From Apoda limacodes (lineage: Eukaryota > Arthropoda > Insecta > Lepidoptera > Limacodidae), in contig OX291545.1 of assembly GCA_946406115.1 (NCBI GenBank), forward strand, positions 28,949,153 through 29,013,152: DNA of 64,000 nt, given 5' to 3'. Within the stretch, counting starts at the first letter, position 1; every line of letters starts with the position of its first letter. The position numbers were made by a program, and so were the translations under genes. Under the pieces are notes generated by a model. The model was not told the origin of the DNA. It saw only the letters and a program-made list of their open reading frames with translations, and did no database searches. Below are positions 1 to 13,628 of the stretch, in pieces.

Positions 1-526
1 TTCATAACTTTATTTTAGTTTCAATTAATAAAATGGTGGCTTTTTAGATTTAGTTATTTTCTGCTATTGTGTGCCCAATCACACGCCAATCACTGCTGTT
101 TTTGGGCACAAAAAGGTTATGTATATTTTAGCAAACACGAATAAAACACATCTCATTATTTGATATTTCAACATTATAATGAAAGTGTTAAATTTACAAC
201 CTTACTCTAATCCACGTTCTTGAACTTTCACACTTGTAATGAGTTGTTAAACACCTATCAAGTTTAATTTTAAAATATATATTTTTTATATGGCTAACTG
301 ACATAAGTTGATTAAGATAAATAACTAAAATTTATGTACCTATTATATTAAAAATAATTTAATCATTTCATAACATAACAAATTATTTTTTCGCTATACA
401 TTAAGTGGGATTGTATAGTTAGCATTTATTTAATAAATATAAATGTGATATATGAGGCTTGGCTTGTTAATATACTAATTTAAAAGGCAGGTAGAGTGCA
501 GTCATCAAGTTAAGTCAGAGGCCTTA

Positions 527-672
527 TGGGCCGCTTGAAAACTTTGACTGTCGAGTAGCCACCAGCTCGCCAAGACACACTAGGTCAGCGTAGTAGACTA
601 GGTATGTCCTAAGGCTCCTTATTCAAGGAGAAGCCTGTACCCTGCAGTGGGGCAAATAGCGGTTGATGCGAC
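527..672 (+). mobile_element. LINE 3' tail fragment (RTE-like)
   Basis: The block has the layout of a common lepidopteran LINE 3' end: a stretch around ggtcagcgtagtagact, then a segment like ctccttattcaaggag, then ccctgcagtgggg and a short gttgatgcga tail. No open frame remains, so this is a 5'-truncated, dead insertion. RTE-like is my best guess from the tail alone; another LINE clade with a similar tail is possible. A Helitron-like element begins 36 bases downstream. Confidence 0.5.
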
Positions 673-708
673 AGTTCTAAACAAACAATAGAATTTCGTT
701 AATACGTA

Positions 709-1028
709 TCCTACTAATATTATAAATGTGAAAGTATGTCTGGATGGATGGATCGTTGGATGGATGTTTGTAACTCAATCACTCATTTACTACTGGACGG
801 ATTGGAACGAAACTTGACACACATATAGGTTAGGTCCTGGAATAGCAGATAGGCAGGTTACTTTTTATCCCGGAAAATTAAAAAAGTTCCCGCTGGAATA
901 ACTATAACCTAGCTTAAACGAACTACAGCTACGGCTATAGCTTGCTTATAGCAACTTCGTTAGTATAATTTAGAAGTTCCACGCCGATAACCTAATTTAG
1001 GGCGGATGGAGCCGCTGGCAAAATCTAG
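709..1028 (+). mobile_element. Helitron-like non-autonomous element (Lep1 type)
   Basis: The element starts with TC (tcctactaatattataa) right after an A and ends with CTAG right before a T. This matches the Helitron pattern of 5'-TC, 3'-CTRR and insertion between A and T. About 12 bases before the end lies a short GC stem, gcgg paired with ccgc, the typical 3' hairpin. The interior contains ggatgg microsatellite-like units near the 5' end and the block gctatagcttgct. There is no coding capacity, so it depends on an autonomous helicase elsewhere. Related pieces lie at 44539-44762, 45340-45460 and 45481-45669. At about 320 bases it is the best-bounded copy in the window. Confidence 0.75.
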
Positions 1029-4000
1029 TACTTCACTAAAGATCTAAGAGATAAAATATTTACGTTTATAATTAAAGATTTTTAAGATTAAACTTCTGAT
1101 ACTTATGATATGTTTAGACAACCCTAATTACAACAAGCGTTCAATATGAGATAAGTCAAACAATGAAATGAAATCAAAAATTTGTTATAATTCCTATGTT
1201 GATGTTATTCAACCAGATAATAATTGTTTTTATGCTTTTTAGCTTAATTTTGGAACTTTGCTTTGTTCTACTTGTGGACTCAGCTTAGGAAGGATTTCTT
1301 TTATATATTTAAACTTTACTTGTAAAAGGAAAACATAACACGTTCAGTTATATTAAATTCTAAACCTGTTATAACTATTTATTCGTTATAATTATTTTAT
1401 ATATTGTTAAATTAAGTTCGTACTTTTTTAAAGTCTACTTCACATTAACCGACCAGAATTTCTAGATACTGCAACAAAATGACACACTATGCTTTATGCT
1501 CAACCCATCGCAAGCTCAAATTAAGAGCATACAGTTGGTACTCGAGCGAGCTTCTTAGAGCAAAAACCTTATGACGCTACGAGGTAACGTTTAAAAATAG
1601 CGTTAAAAGCTTTTTTTGCGCAAAGCGTAAAGGAAACTGACGTCAAAAAAGTGACATAGAGAAAGTAGGGTAAAGTCATGGCATACTTCCTTCTATTTTT
1701 CTATTTTTATCTATAAACTTAACTAGTATGCGGATATTCTAAATTATTTTTTCCTTTGTAGGCAATTCCACAAAATAAGTAGTTATTTTTTATAAACATA
1801 GTAACTATACGTACATATTTTTTACATTATTTTTGGATTTCTCCAATTATAATATAACTATCATAAGCATGAAGTATTTTTATCTGTACCAGTTGAATAT
1901 AAATAAATAGGTATGTTTACACAATTTACATTATCATTATAATTATCATTATGTTTGTACATAACCTAGAGATTACATTTACTGCAGTGTCATTTTCAAT
2001 ACAAGTCATTTATTATCAATTCAATTGACACAAGGATATGCGATGATCTCACTAAGTACATAAATAGATATCTCTCATCATTGGCTCAGGAATTACAAAC
2101 TATGTAACATTTGTATCAGTTACCCGCAAACTCGTGACATTATTACGTTTGCAACTCGCCTTATTACGACTCGGAGATTTATAGTAACTAATGAATGCTA
2201 TTTATTATCATTATACTGCGTACATAATATTATTTATACTGTTGTGTTCAACACTATTGTATGTTTCAAAGAAATTCAGTTTTATTTATTTAGGTTTTCT
2301 ACCTATCTGTTAGCCGTAAGCTTTTACTAAGAAGATTTTTATATGGTGACTTCGAAACAAAGTAGTGAAACTTTTTTGTTTGTATGTTTGTATGTTTCAT
2401 ACGTCAGAGAATCTATACTTATATTATCAAAAGGTAGAATTTGTTTGTCTTTAACTTTGTTTAAGTATAGGGTGTGATCTGTACATGAACTAAATTTATT
2501 CATTTCACATTTGTAAAGTAAGTCTGATAAAAAAGGTGGATACTATTTTTTTACGTTGCAACAAAGCAACGGGGTAACCTTATTTCTGGCCAGCGCTAGC
2601 TAGATGGACTGAGTAGGATGAAGAACACTTTTTATCTCGATTCCCATGGGAATAAAATTTTAATACTTTTACCTAGAATCTCTATCGAGAACTCCTACGG
2701 AAATATAGTTTCTGCTGTGAAACCGCAAGGCACATCTAGTAAACATTTAGTTATCGCGTTAAACGCTCTCCTAGTCTATTAAACTGAAACTAGAAAAGAG
2801 TTCTTACTATATATCATTTATTTCCTCTTCTTCTCCCTCTAAAATAAATTTAAAAATGTATTTAAAAGTTATATAAACTTAACCCTTTTTCTACGTCATT
2901 CGGGTAAAAATAGTCATCAGCTACATGTACAACGTTTTGTATTGTTTCTGGAACACATCTGTGAGCTTTGGTTAACATTTCTACTAAACTAGCAAAAGTG
3001 GCAAATAAAACTCACAGATGTATTTAAGTAACACTACAAAACGTTTTTAAAACAGCTTATGACTAGTGTTATAACTTCTATTAAGTGCGTTTTTGATTAT
3101 GTTTTTTACGTAGAAGAAATAAATAATACAATTTTGTAGCGCTAGTTAGCTACTATATCCGCTTCACTTTTATTATCTATTTGTTTATGTCGAAAAACAT
3201 ATAGATAGATTTTGGTAAGGCATTTACTTTTAAGCTAACTTAAAGATTAAAATAAAAAAAACCCATAATATCCTAGTAACAGATTCATGTAGGAAATGGG
3301 AATATTATAAGAATCTGCCCGTTCCAAAACCAACAAAGCCTTATTCAAAACTATACAAATGAGCTTACTAGTATTTACATAGGTAAATAGACTACGTAGC
3401 TACGTTAAATTACTTTATCACGCAAAGATGTGCTCATTTTCACAAGCATGTACAATTTATCACCACAACGCAACCTTCATGTTCTTACTTATGTCTGTTT
3501 ATTATCTCTTACTCACGCGTACTTGAACTTTAAAGCTTATTGACAATTTAAACTAAATAACAACTTAAAGCTATTTGACTTAATACTAAATATTAATTTA
3601 GTTATTTAACTTTTTTTTTGATGTTTTATACAACTCTAAGTCAATGTTGTGATAACAATTTCTTTTAATATTTATGATATGTAAACATTATATATTATTA
3701 AGCAAAACAAGTTTTTTTTATAATATGATTTTAATTGAAATACCTATATCAATGTAAGCATCTTGTTTGTTAGATAAAATACTTTGTTCATTTTATCTAT
3801 TCGCTAAAGTTCGGCCACATGGTATTGGTTTATAGTGTTTTAATTTTATTTTATTCGTTTTAATTTTTATAGCTTTAGAAACTTTTCAATTTTCCAGGTT
3901 AAAAATTTAAAAAAAAATCTAAGTCCCTTCACCTATCTCTGTGCCAAAAACTAGCCCAGTTGTGTGCTCCGCAGCGACACGTTCAGCAAATAACAAACAA

Positions 4001-6182
4001 ACAGACAAACAAACAGACTTTTACAATTTTATATGTTTCAATTTTTCTGTCTTCTGCTTATTATTTAAGTGCTTTATTTCTTTTATTTATTTCTTATTGC
4101 ATAAATAAACATATAAATTTTTAATGCAGCATTTAAAGACAATACAAATTTCTATCATTTTAATTATTCCTTCCTTACACCGGGATAGGATTTAGAAAGA
4201 CGGAGGAGAACATAGAATACTTTTTCCTTATCGGTAATTCCCACGGGAAAGTTATTAATAGTTCTGCTAGTAACCACCATTTTGATCATGACGAAAGGCG
4301 AAATAAAGCAGACATTAAAAATTCCGTGATATCAAATTTACCTTCTAAAACTTCAATTGTATATACCTGAAAAATAATCAAAACAATCGAATTAAATACA
4401 AAGTAAGCAGATAATACATATACAAAGAAAAATTAAATTAACTTACCACGATAATTAGGTACACTACACTTCAGTATACAACCTAATTAACTACATTTTT
4501 AACACCATACTCAATGATTTTTTATTATTATAAGGCCTCCTCTATTATAATAGAAGAGTATTGTGTCCTGAACTCACAATAGCTACTTTTCTACACACAC
4601 TTGTATGATTCTTATTCGATTCTTGTACGAAAAAGAAACGTGAAATCCATCAGAAACCGTCTCGTTCCGCACCAATAATTCTGTCCCGAGAACTTTATGT
4701 GCTCCAACCTCTTTACTCACGGCTGATATCCCTCACCATATTGTCAGTATTTCGCATGATATCACTAACATATTTTCTATGTGTTGGACAAAGACCACTC
4801 CGCCAAAGTATCTCAAGATAAATAGACATACGGGTTCTCTCGTCTATCTTTCTTTCTACATAGAAAGGTTTCTTTTTAACAATACAAAGAAATCTCCCAT
4901 TTGCAAGTACGTATTCAGATATATTTATGTTCAAAAGTGTTGAAAAATTGAATACGAAATACAAATAGAAAATTTTCATTGTACAAATAATATATTATAA
5001 TATGTTCCAAAGGTGAAACTAACCTTGAGTCATTAAAGGACGAAATATTTATAAAAAAAATATATGACTACTCATAAAGTGGCAACTCGAAATCATCTTA
5101 TATATATTTACAAGTATTGAAATTTAATCTCTCTCATTTCAGACCGGTGGTAACAAAAAATCTTTAAAGTAATAATTAAATTGATGAATGAAAAGTACAG
5201 TACTTTTGGATCATTATTATCTGGTAAGTTAAAAAGATTCATATTTTTTATGATTATCAACTAGGATTCTCTTTCTTATGGTTTTCAAATTGTATTATAA
5301 TGGTACATACATACATATATATAATTTAATCAAACAAATTACATAATAAATTAATAACAATCGTCATAATTTGTGAGATTACATACATTGACATATAAAT
5401 TTGAAACAAATTGTTGTTGAATATAAAAATAAACAAAACTCGTATTGTTACATGTCTGTGGTTTTAGTCTAATAGTTTTAATTAAATAACTCATAAAATG
5501 TGGAAACCGTGTTGAATTTCTTGCAGCAGTTTTTGCGTAATAAATAATATAGGTCCTACCAAACGAACATACATGTAGTTTTTTGGTTATATGTTTGTGC
5601 TACATTGTGCTAGCTTTTTTTTCTATGTACGTCTGTACCGGTTACAATTTTAATATAGATATAAATAAGACTGTACTATGACAGGAGAATGAATGCCTGA
5701 ATGAAAAAAAAAAACCGAATGTATCAAATTTTCTTTACTTAATGTCAGACAGGTTGACACAAATATAGTTATTTCAAAATTCATTGTCTATAAGATAACA
5801 CTTTAACAAATTGACAAACTATGAGCGCCATCATGCTGAAATAGTAACACTCATCAGTATACTCTTCAAAAAACATCTTTTTCACATGAGAAATGCATAA
5901 ATTGAACTAAAAGATCCAAAACTCTAATATGGTACAAAATAGAGTCCTATAACAGAGTTGCGAGTCTGAGTCCTATATGCGGTGACTTTTTGGTGATGAA
6001 AGTAATACAATAATCACTGTTAAAACTTTGAAAAGAGTTACGTGCAGCCACAATAACATAGCTATATTACTGGATTCCGATATAACTGCGCAAAATACTG
6101 CTTAAGTAAATGTTTACATTATTGTTATATGACCTGTATGAAAAACTAATTAGTGTTTTGTAAAACGTTCTCTCGATTGCTA
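1029..6182. other. Gene-free AT-rich stretch
   Basis: No exon-like or conserved segment was found. Minor items are degenerate Helitron-like wording near 2620-2740 and 4200-4275 (cccatggga- and cccacggga-type motifs), and an aaac/agac simple repeat near 3990-4016 that looks like the end of another mobile fragment. An 88-codon minus-strand frame at 4713-4979 is no longer than expected by chance in sequence this AT-rich. Confidence 0.6.
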
Positions 6183-6283
6183 TAGCACGCAATTTTGGTA
6201 GTTGGGAGACAGACAGACAGGCGGACAACAAAGTGATCCTATAGCGGTTCCTTTTTTCCTTTTGAGGTACGGAACCCTACAAA
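6183..6283 (+). repeat. Interspersed repeat, 3' end only
   Basis: A run of agacagacagacaggcgg is followed by cctatagcggttcc, a short T-rich spacer and ggtacggaaccct. The terminal hairpin-like pair ggttcc / ggaacc and the preceding gacagacag run mark a repeat end that I recognise as very common in moth and butterfly genomes. Related ends occur on the plus strand at 33560-33676 and the minus strand at 43727-43800. The 5' part is lost or too diverged to see. Confidence 0.55.
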
Positions 6284-7419
6284 GAGTTACTTTTGCAAAT
6301 ATAATATTAGTATGGTTTTTAAATGTATTGTGATTACCTACGAAATAAAACATTTTTGAAGTGATTAAATTTGCCTAAACTGATAAATATATAACAAATA
6401 TTTACACAAAAAACACGGAGTTTAATATCTTACATATGTATGTAGACATAAATGGAAATTTTCAGTTAAAATTATTTGATTAAAATCCAATATTATTAAG
6501 TAAAGACATTAAATTAGTTGAAACCCATTAATTAGATGAAGAAACTTTAATTGGCTAGAATTTCAATTTCAATATCTTGTTACAAAACAATTTGCTAACA
6601 AAATACATACAAAGACGAAACAAAACAAAATTGTTGATTTCATAATAATAAAAGTATTATATTTTTATGAGGCTATACTACCTAAATTTAATTTTTTTGG
6701 CAAATGTTTATCCGGATCCCCTGAGCAGTTCCGACTAAAATTTAATGATTGTGTTCTTCAGGATATGGTTCAGAACCTGAAAAACACGATTCATACACTT
6801 TTGTTCGATAAAAAAAAAATCCTTAAGTGACACCTTTTCACTGTAGTTTTTTCAGTTTTGGCACACAAATCTTCAAAACTCTCAATGCTATGAGTTTACA
6901 ACTTTCCTAAAACATAGCCGTGATAGTGATTAAGACCCTGAGAAAACGGAATTTTTGATAACAATTAATTTATTTCATGCATTTCAATGAAAATCCCAAT
7001 AAGTTGAGATGTAGGTACACTACTCACGCACGCTTAGTTACATATCGCGACATTCTTTGTTTTTAGTAGTTTTCTGTCACGTTGTAGGTACTGCCTCTGA
7101 AATGTACATTGGTAAATTAGTATAATTTAGCTTTGTCTATTTCTATTAAGTAAATAATATGTAATATAATATAATTATATCTAGCTTATAATACTTTATA
7201 ATAATATAATATAACGCTATAACACTACTATTCTACTCACTGTCATACAATGCCACCAACTTATATGTTCACTAAACGGTGTCGCCTCTGACGCGTTCAG
7301 TGTTGCTATCATATGCATTTAAAAATGAAAACAATACATATCATTTTTATTAGTTAAATGTCTTATAATAACAATTATAAATGAAATACACTTGAACCAC
7401 TTACACTTCAAACCCTGAC
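6284..7419. other. Gene-free AT-rich stretch
   Basis: Nothing was recognised apart from an extremely AT-rich patch at about 7140-7220. Confidence 0.55.
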
Positions 7420-7525
7420 AGCGGAATGACATTTAACAAAATGGCGGCCGTAGTTCCGATTTTGTCTACTGAACAGATAAGTTGGCGGCACTTTACCTAT
7501 CTTATAATCAAAATTAATTAATTTT
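7420..7525. other. GC-richer block with ATGGCGGCC
   Basis: A patch of about 70 bases is much richer in GC than its surroundings. On the plus strand, ATG at 7441 sits in a good start context (acaaaATGG) and opens 26 codons before a stop, with no GT donor in phase. On the minus strand the same patch is flanked by an acceptor-like ctgttcag near 7476 and a donor-like GTAAGT near 7400, with an open phase between them. It may be an exon, or a repeat carrying a gccgccat motif. Neither is proven. Confidence 0.25.
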
Positions 7526-9801
7526 AAATAAATTATTTACCACATTATTAGCTCCTTGACTATTTGACATCGAACAAGTTACCTATATATGATAATTATT
7601 ACATCATCTTACTATTTGTTTTGTTTTACATTTTGTATCTTGGTTAAAAAAACGTAATTACGGCGCTGCATACTATCGTCGAATGCTAATACGTAACTGC
7701 CACCGGATACCGCAAATATCCGTTTATATCTTTGAAGATTTGATAATAAAAATATTAATAAACTAAAGAAGGTTTTGCGACCTCTAAAATTTTGATTTAA
7801 TAGTAAAAAAATATTTTATTTAATAAAACTTGTTTAACGTCCACAGGCATATGAAAGAAATCAACATTAGCATAGCTAAAGTAAACTTAAATTTAGCCGT
7901 CTTATCCTAAGTTTAATTTCACACCTAACTTTGGCCGTAACATATACATTAACACTGGCAATGTAATACCATTCAAATCGAATAATAAATTTTTGTATAT
8001 TTTTCTTTCCTTTATATTTTTTTCCAATAATATCCGCCATAGCCAATTGGCTAAGTTGTGAGTTTTTGTTGTTGCTCCCCATAACAATATCCTCACGGAT
8101 GAAATGACTAATTTAGGTTCTTATTTGTATTCTTTTGAAGCTGAACTGCATTGTATTTACCTGTATATTTAGCTGGTTCTTAGATGATTTATCATTTTAA
8201 AAGGCAGCGAAATTATAGTTAGAACGTAGAAAAGTTCATATTTTTATTTCATACAATTATTCGGCACTTGAACTTTTATAGTCATTCAACGGTTAAGCTT
8301 AGCCTACTGGCTGTAGCGTAGAATTTCAAATTGCCTATTATCTCACTAATGCCGCAGTTGCGGCTAGACACTGTACACATGAATATTAATTTGGATTTAT
8401 AGCATTGTAAGACTGCATTTCTTTACTTTTATTTTGCAGTTCGAAGCAAAAAGCGATTTTTAAAAATATTACACTAACCGAAGGAATCATTGACTTGGAT
8501 TAGAACCAGTGATCGGAATTACCTGACAAACTTAGAAGAACAATGTCAAAAACTGGAGACATCACTACGACATTTTTTTTTAATTTTTTCAAGCAATGTC
8601 CTAGGTTAGGGACATTACGAACTACATTATAAATTAATTTTATTCGAACTAGGTAGACTAAATTTACCTAAATACAGAGATATAACATGTAGTTGTTAGA
8701 AGTAACCATTAAGTTAAACCATGAAATTGACCCGTGTGTTTGTATTCATAACGCAAGAAAATAAAAGAAAGAAAGTGTGCGTTGTTCTTTTCTTTTTTAT
8801 TTATAAAATGGTACGTAGGTACATCATTTCAAGTTAGACCTACATAAGTCTCGCAGATATTAATTCAGTGTTTAAGACGACTTACGCGTTTTTATGAACA
8901 TAATATAATGCCAATATGAAGTATCAAAGATGCGTACGTTTTATTGTGGCTGATTTTGATGATTTGATTTATTTTGATGCAATTTAACTGGAATCTTATG
9001 TAAATCGCCATGAAATTTTGCAGTAACAAAAAAATAGGTGTTAGTGTCCATATGTTGAACTAATAAATTATATGTAGTGTTTAAATTTTAAGTAACGTTG
9101 TGTCCCAGACATATAATTTCGAGTTATGAGCTTCCAAAGTTCAAAAATTTGCACTAAATTTTTTACCATTACTTCGAAAAACATAAAAGAAAATCACTCG
9201 AAGTTTAAAATGTAATTAGTTACTTTAGTACACGAAAAGAGTTTTTCGCCATCAGCAAAAAAAAATATTTATAATAAAAAGGTATGAAAGGGGCGAAAAC
9301 AAGCAAAAGTGTAATCACAAAGGAAAACTACATGATTGCGCTTCTGTCCCGTATTATGAATTTTTATGTTATCTCATCGGAAAGTCTAGGTAAATATAGT
9401 CTTCTTATTCTGAATTACAGTAATTTTTAAATATAATTGAGTGTTGTCCCAAAACCTGGATCACTTAAAAAAATAAAATTAAAAATGTCATTAAGAAGTC
9501 TCCACTTTTTGTAGTCTCTTTTTCTAATTTTGTCACCCATCTAGAAATTTCAAAGTAAAGGCATGTTGGTTCATATTATAGTTTACAATTCCTTTTTATT
9601 AGTATATAAAGATTGGCTATTGTTATTTTTGTAAAAGGTTTGTTTTTTTAGCCACTGTTGTCTGGGTATTAAGAAACTAAAATTCTCAATTGAAACGAGA
9701 ACTCTTATGAATAAAACATTAAGAAAATATCCTAGACCAGAATTGAAGAACTCTGCTTTTTATTGACTTCGTAAGAACTTTCTTTTATGTTGGCATTGAA
9801 G
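7526..9801. other. Gene-free stretch
   Basis: No exon or clear mobile element was seen. Around 9120-9150, gagttatgagcttccaaag resembles interior wording of the long repeat family seen near 43985, so part of 8990-9300 may be an old repeat. Short frames at 7876-8096 are AT-rich and unsupported. Confidence 0.5.
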
Positions 9802-9826
9802 CTTAAAATGTCTCAGACATTTTAAG
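9802..9826. repeat. Perfect short inverted repeat
   Basis: The 12-base arms cttaaaatgtct and agacattttaag are separated by a single C and form a near-perfect palindrome. Nothing around it explains it. It may be chance, or the tip of a fold-back element. Confidence 0.7.
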
Positions 9827-10721
9827 AAACGTCTTACCGTAATTTATTGTACGAGGAAAGCAGTTTGTTAGAAAAAGGCCGACGACTTCGCTCGTAATTC
9901 GTTATCCTGCCGCACCTGCTTCGTTATAAGGTTCCAGTTGTATTTTTTGCACGATTAATGCATATTTTACTGTCCTAACATAAATGTTGGAACCCTTAGA
10001 AAAAAAATTCGACTGGAATTTTATCTGTTTCCTAAGTTTAAGTACTTCTATACATATTATAAAACTCAACGTCTTTTTGTCCGTTTATGTTCTTTTCACA
10101 AGAGAAGTACTTATCCAATTTACATAGTTTTTTAATTCAACTATGGCTCTTATCTGGTGAGATTATAGGATATAGTTGGATACATAAAGTAAGGTACTTA
10201 ATGACAATTGATGGTGTCATACGACACGTGACGATAATGGTGAATACGCTTTTGGAGCGCCTAAATGGCTTAAGCTGAGGAATCGCGGATACACTACAGT
10301 ACCCATGGGCATCGCAGAAAATCAGCGCTGTTAAGGCTGCATATACCATAATAGAGTCCTAGTTTACGAAGTAATGGCTTCATAAAAAGCAATGAAAAAG
10401 AATGAATGATTCAGCATACAATTTTTAAGATTTTCGGTTGCCGAGAACCAAAATCTGTGTAATTTTCTAAACCATGAATTTTGTCTTTTTGATAACATTC
10501 TCGTGAAAAATTATATTTTTTAATGAAATGGTATAAGATAAGAATTACATAGTGAAAAAGGTTGCTTGCTCTACAGTCTGAGAAATCATTTTTCAAAGTA
10601 GTTGAAGTAATAAATTTATAGTCCTGTCGTAAACGTTAAGTAAGTATAAATTTTAAAACAAAAAGTTTTTACTTACGTTATCAAATTCTAAAACGCAAAA
10701 CATTATATTATATATCTATAT

Positions 10722-10980
10722 CGTGCTTCACACAAACTAATTGCTCACTTATTTTTGACACTTGCTAATCAAAGACCATTAAATTCTGAAGACATGTTCT
10801 AGTAAAAAATATCTAGGTCTGCAGTGTGCCTGTTTTCTATTAAATTTTATAGTTCAAAAGTTAAACAGGATTCTAGTTTTTCATACAAATGGTTTTAAAA
10901 AAGATATATAGTTTATAGAACTTTTTGCAAGATTGTGGGAAAACCACAGAAGTAGGTATTCGGCTTGGGATTATGACTAA
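10722..10980 (+). repeat. Unnamed interspersed repeat, copy 1
   Basis: This segment matches 30458-30708 in the same orientation along its whole length. Shared landmarks are cgtgcttca, tatctaggtctgcag, agttcaaaagtta and taggtattcggctt, in that order. Small indels separate the copies, and similarity looks like roughly 80 percent by eye. There is no open frame, no obvious terminal inverted repeat and no tRNA-like head, so the class is unknown. Confidence 0.75.
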
Positions 10981-12821
10981 GATATTTCACAGTGATTGAT
11001 CAGTAAATGTCAAAAACAAATGAGATTTTTTTTTGTTATTTGTTTGAAGCCCGCTGCGAGACGCCGCCAATCGTATTCTCTTAAATCAAATATATAATGT
11101 AGTCAAAGGCACAATAAGGTAAATAGGAACGTAACCTACATAAAATGTATATTGTTTTTCTGGCGTAGCTGGTAGCGCCATGAGTGGTCGCGTAAATAGC
11201 AAGGGCCGAAATAATGTTTCGATTTGAAAGTTTCCAAGATAAACCTATTAGAAGTAAAAAGAACTATTATACGTACCTGTCTGGTCTGTCAACATATTTT
11301 GACAAATTTCTATTTGTTTTATGAATGTTAGGGTTCGCTCTTGAGCAACAGTAAGCTACTAGCATTCAAACGAGTACCAAAAAAATGAAACAGATGGCAA
11401 TACTTTTGACAATTTACCGCGGAACTAGCGGTATGAGGCAGGGTAGTGGGGTTGAAATCTAATGTACACAACCAAGTATATAAGGCCTTATCATTGCTGT
11501 TTCAGCACAAGCTCAGTCGATGTCCAATTTTGATATCATAGACATAAAAAAAAATTATAGTTGTTCTTTATTATAATCTTTGCTTTTTTAGAAGTACCAG
11601 CTACTCAAGAGCCCTCTACTCCTATTTCTTATCATTTCGTCTATAACATTAACGCCTCGTCTTTTTGTAGGTTGCGTGTCTACATCGTAACAAGTATGGA
11701 ACTGCGGAATAAGAATAATATAGGTACCTCATAGGTACTTAAATATATCCAAAGACTAAGAAGTCATTAGTTTCAACTCGCTGTCAGTTATTGTTTAGAT
11801 ATAAAAAGAAAATAAATCAGTTTGAAGTATTTATAAATAAATTAATAATTCATAAGCCACATTTATTGGAAATAGGTATTAACAAAAAAAAAAATTGTTC
11901 AGTAGCAAGTACCGCACGAGCAACTTTTATTTCCTATATTTAAGAATTTATACATGCAGATTATTATTGCTTTTTTTTAAAAAAAACAGTTTTATAAGCG
12001 ATAAAAAACATACCGCTGGACCGATTCCTGACGAAGCGTATCTATTGATATCGTCACGACACCAATTTGGAGCTCAAAAAAAAGCTAACATACACACTCA
12101 GAGATACATCACCCTAAAAATCTCCAGGTCTCAAAACTTAAAGAAAACGCAAATTTAGCTATTTCGATTTGTTATTTTGATATTATAATAACTTCCTTAA
12201 AAGAAGTTTAAAATATTTTAGTCTAGAAATACTTAATTAAAAGTAATTATAAAATGATTATAAATTTTCTTTCTAATACAATTGATCGTCTTTGTTTAAA
12301 ATATAACGCATTTAGTGTTAGCAAATAAAAGTAACATCTGACAGTATTTAGGAATAAATTTAAACGATGCAGTAAAAAAAAATATCTTCTTAGCCGTAAG
12401 ATTCCGTAGAATTTTTTTGTTTCAGAAGGATAAAGTAAAATAAAATTAGGCCCAGGACGTGTTCTTTATTATACAGAGCAGTCGCTGCGAAAGCTGTAAA
12501 AGCTGTCTTTTGTCGCTTCCTCGGAGTTCTCCTTAGAAAAACACTTTTTACAACAAGTGTTTTACGTAACCAAAAGTATTTACCCTTCTTACATATAATA
12601 CTTAAGTTTACAAAATCTTATTGAAAGTTAAGTCAAATTTAATTGTTTTTAAGTAAGAAATACTTGTTACAAAATATGATATTACCTACGTTGCGTTTCA
12701 CGCAGAATTATTTGTTTTCAGTATTTTTAAGAATTGATTTAGTTTGGTTATTTTAGTTAATATGAAAAATATAAGCATTATTTTGAACGGTATTATTCGA
12801 TAACTAATATACATATATTTA
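10981..12821. other. Gene-free stretch
   Basis: Only small GC-richer islands were noticed, at 11040-11070 and 11400-11450. Neither has splice signals or an open frame worth annotating. An 87-codon plus-strand frame at 11895-12158 is within chance expectation. Confidence 0.5.
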
Positions 12822-13013
12822 TGAAAGACTGTTTGTTTATTTGTATGTATTTGCTGAATCTCTTTAGCAAAAGTCAAAAATAAGCTAAGTTGCTAGCAAG
12901 TAGTATATAGGCTATTTTTTTTCGGCAAATTCAAAGTTCCCACAGGAACAACTATAACTCAAGTCCACGTGGACTAACTCTCGCTTACTTTAGAAAACTT
13001 TCCGGCTATATTT
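12822..13013 (+). mobile_element. Diverged Helitron-like fragment
   Basis: Order and wording follow the Lep1-type copies: gtttgtttatttgtatgta near the start, tatataggcta, then aaagttcccacaggaacaactataact and a degenerate cttactttag. Both ends are eroded. It runs directly into the LINE tail at 13014. Confidence 0.45.
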
Positions 13014-13300
13014 AGGAGTTTATTCTCATACTTTAGAACCGAAATGGTCGCGTACAGTGCGGATTCAGAGAAACTTTCTCCCGTGAACGCTTAGGTTGTG
13101 GAATGAGCTCCCTGCCAAGGTTTTCTCTAAGGACTATAGTAAAGGGTTCTTCGAAAAAGAAGTTATTGGATTTTTGAAGGGTCAGCAACGCGCGATTGAA
13201 ACCCCTGGTGTTGCAAGCGTCCATAGGCCACGGTGACCGCTTACCATCAGACGGACCGTGTGCTTGTTTGCCACCTTAGCGGTATAAAAAAGAAAAAAAA
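13014..13300 (+). mobile_element. Jockey-like LINE 3' end
   Basis: This is a 5'-truncated copy of the LINE whose longer relic lies at 53431-54349 on the minus strand. It begins in the last part of the reverse-transcriptase ORF (the part encoding the family's LWNELPAKVF-like C-terminus; tggaatgagctccctgccaa is visible). It continues through tgttgcaagcgtccataggc and ggtgaccgcttaccatcag and ends in ggtataaaaaag plus an A-rich tail. Frame interruptions are present. It is dead and cannot move on its own. Confidence 0.8.
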
Positions 13301-13628
13301 GAGTTGGAGGAATCCCCAGCCGATAATCGAGGTTGGCAGGGGCAGAGACGCGGGCAAAAGCCAGTGATTTATTATTTTGCCTTGGGTCTATTAAGAAACT
13401 GTCAAAAATATCTTACACAAAACTGTATATAAAATATGTTAGTTTTAGGATTAAGTGCAGAAATATTTGAAAAGTAAAAAAATGTGGTGTAATTGCATCT
13501 GTGGCCCACAGCTTAACTGTAATATACGTATGCCTACAGCAATTAAATGATCATCGGCTACATGTATCATATTAATACATTCAGCAATTGATTTTAGTGA
13601 CAAACCAACAGACAAACATAAAAGAACA
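13301..13628. other. No gene seen
   Basis: This short stretch lies between a LINE tail and a hairpin. A purine-rich, GC-richer part at 13305-13370 may be a remnant of another insertion. No frame or signal was found. Confidence 0.4.

Noticed and set aside
4713..4979. 88-codon minus-strand frame with a hydrophobic start
   Set aside because: At this base composition about a dozen frames of this length are expected by chance in 64 kb, by a rough stop-codon estimate. No splice signals, domain or GC shift supports it.
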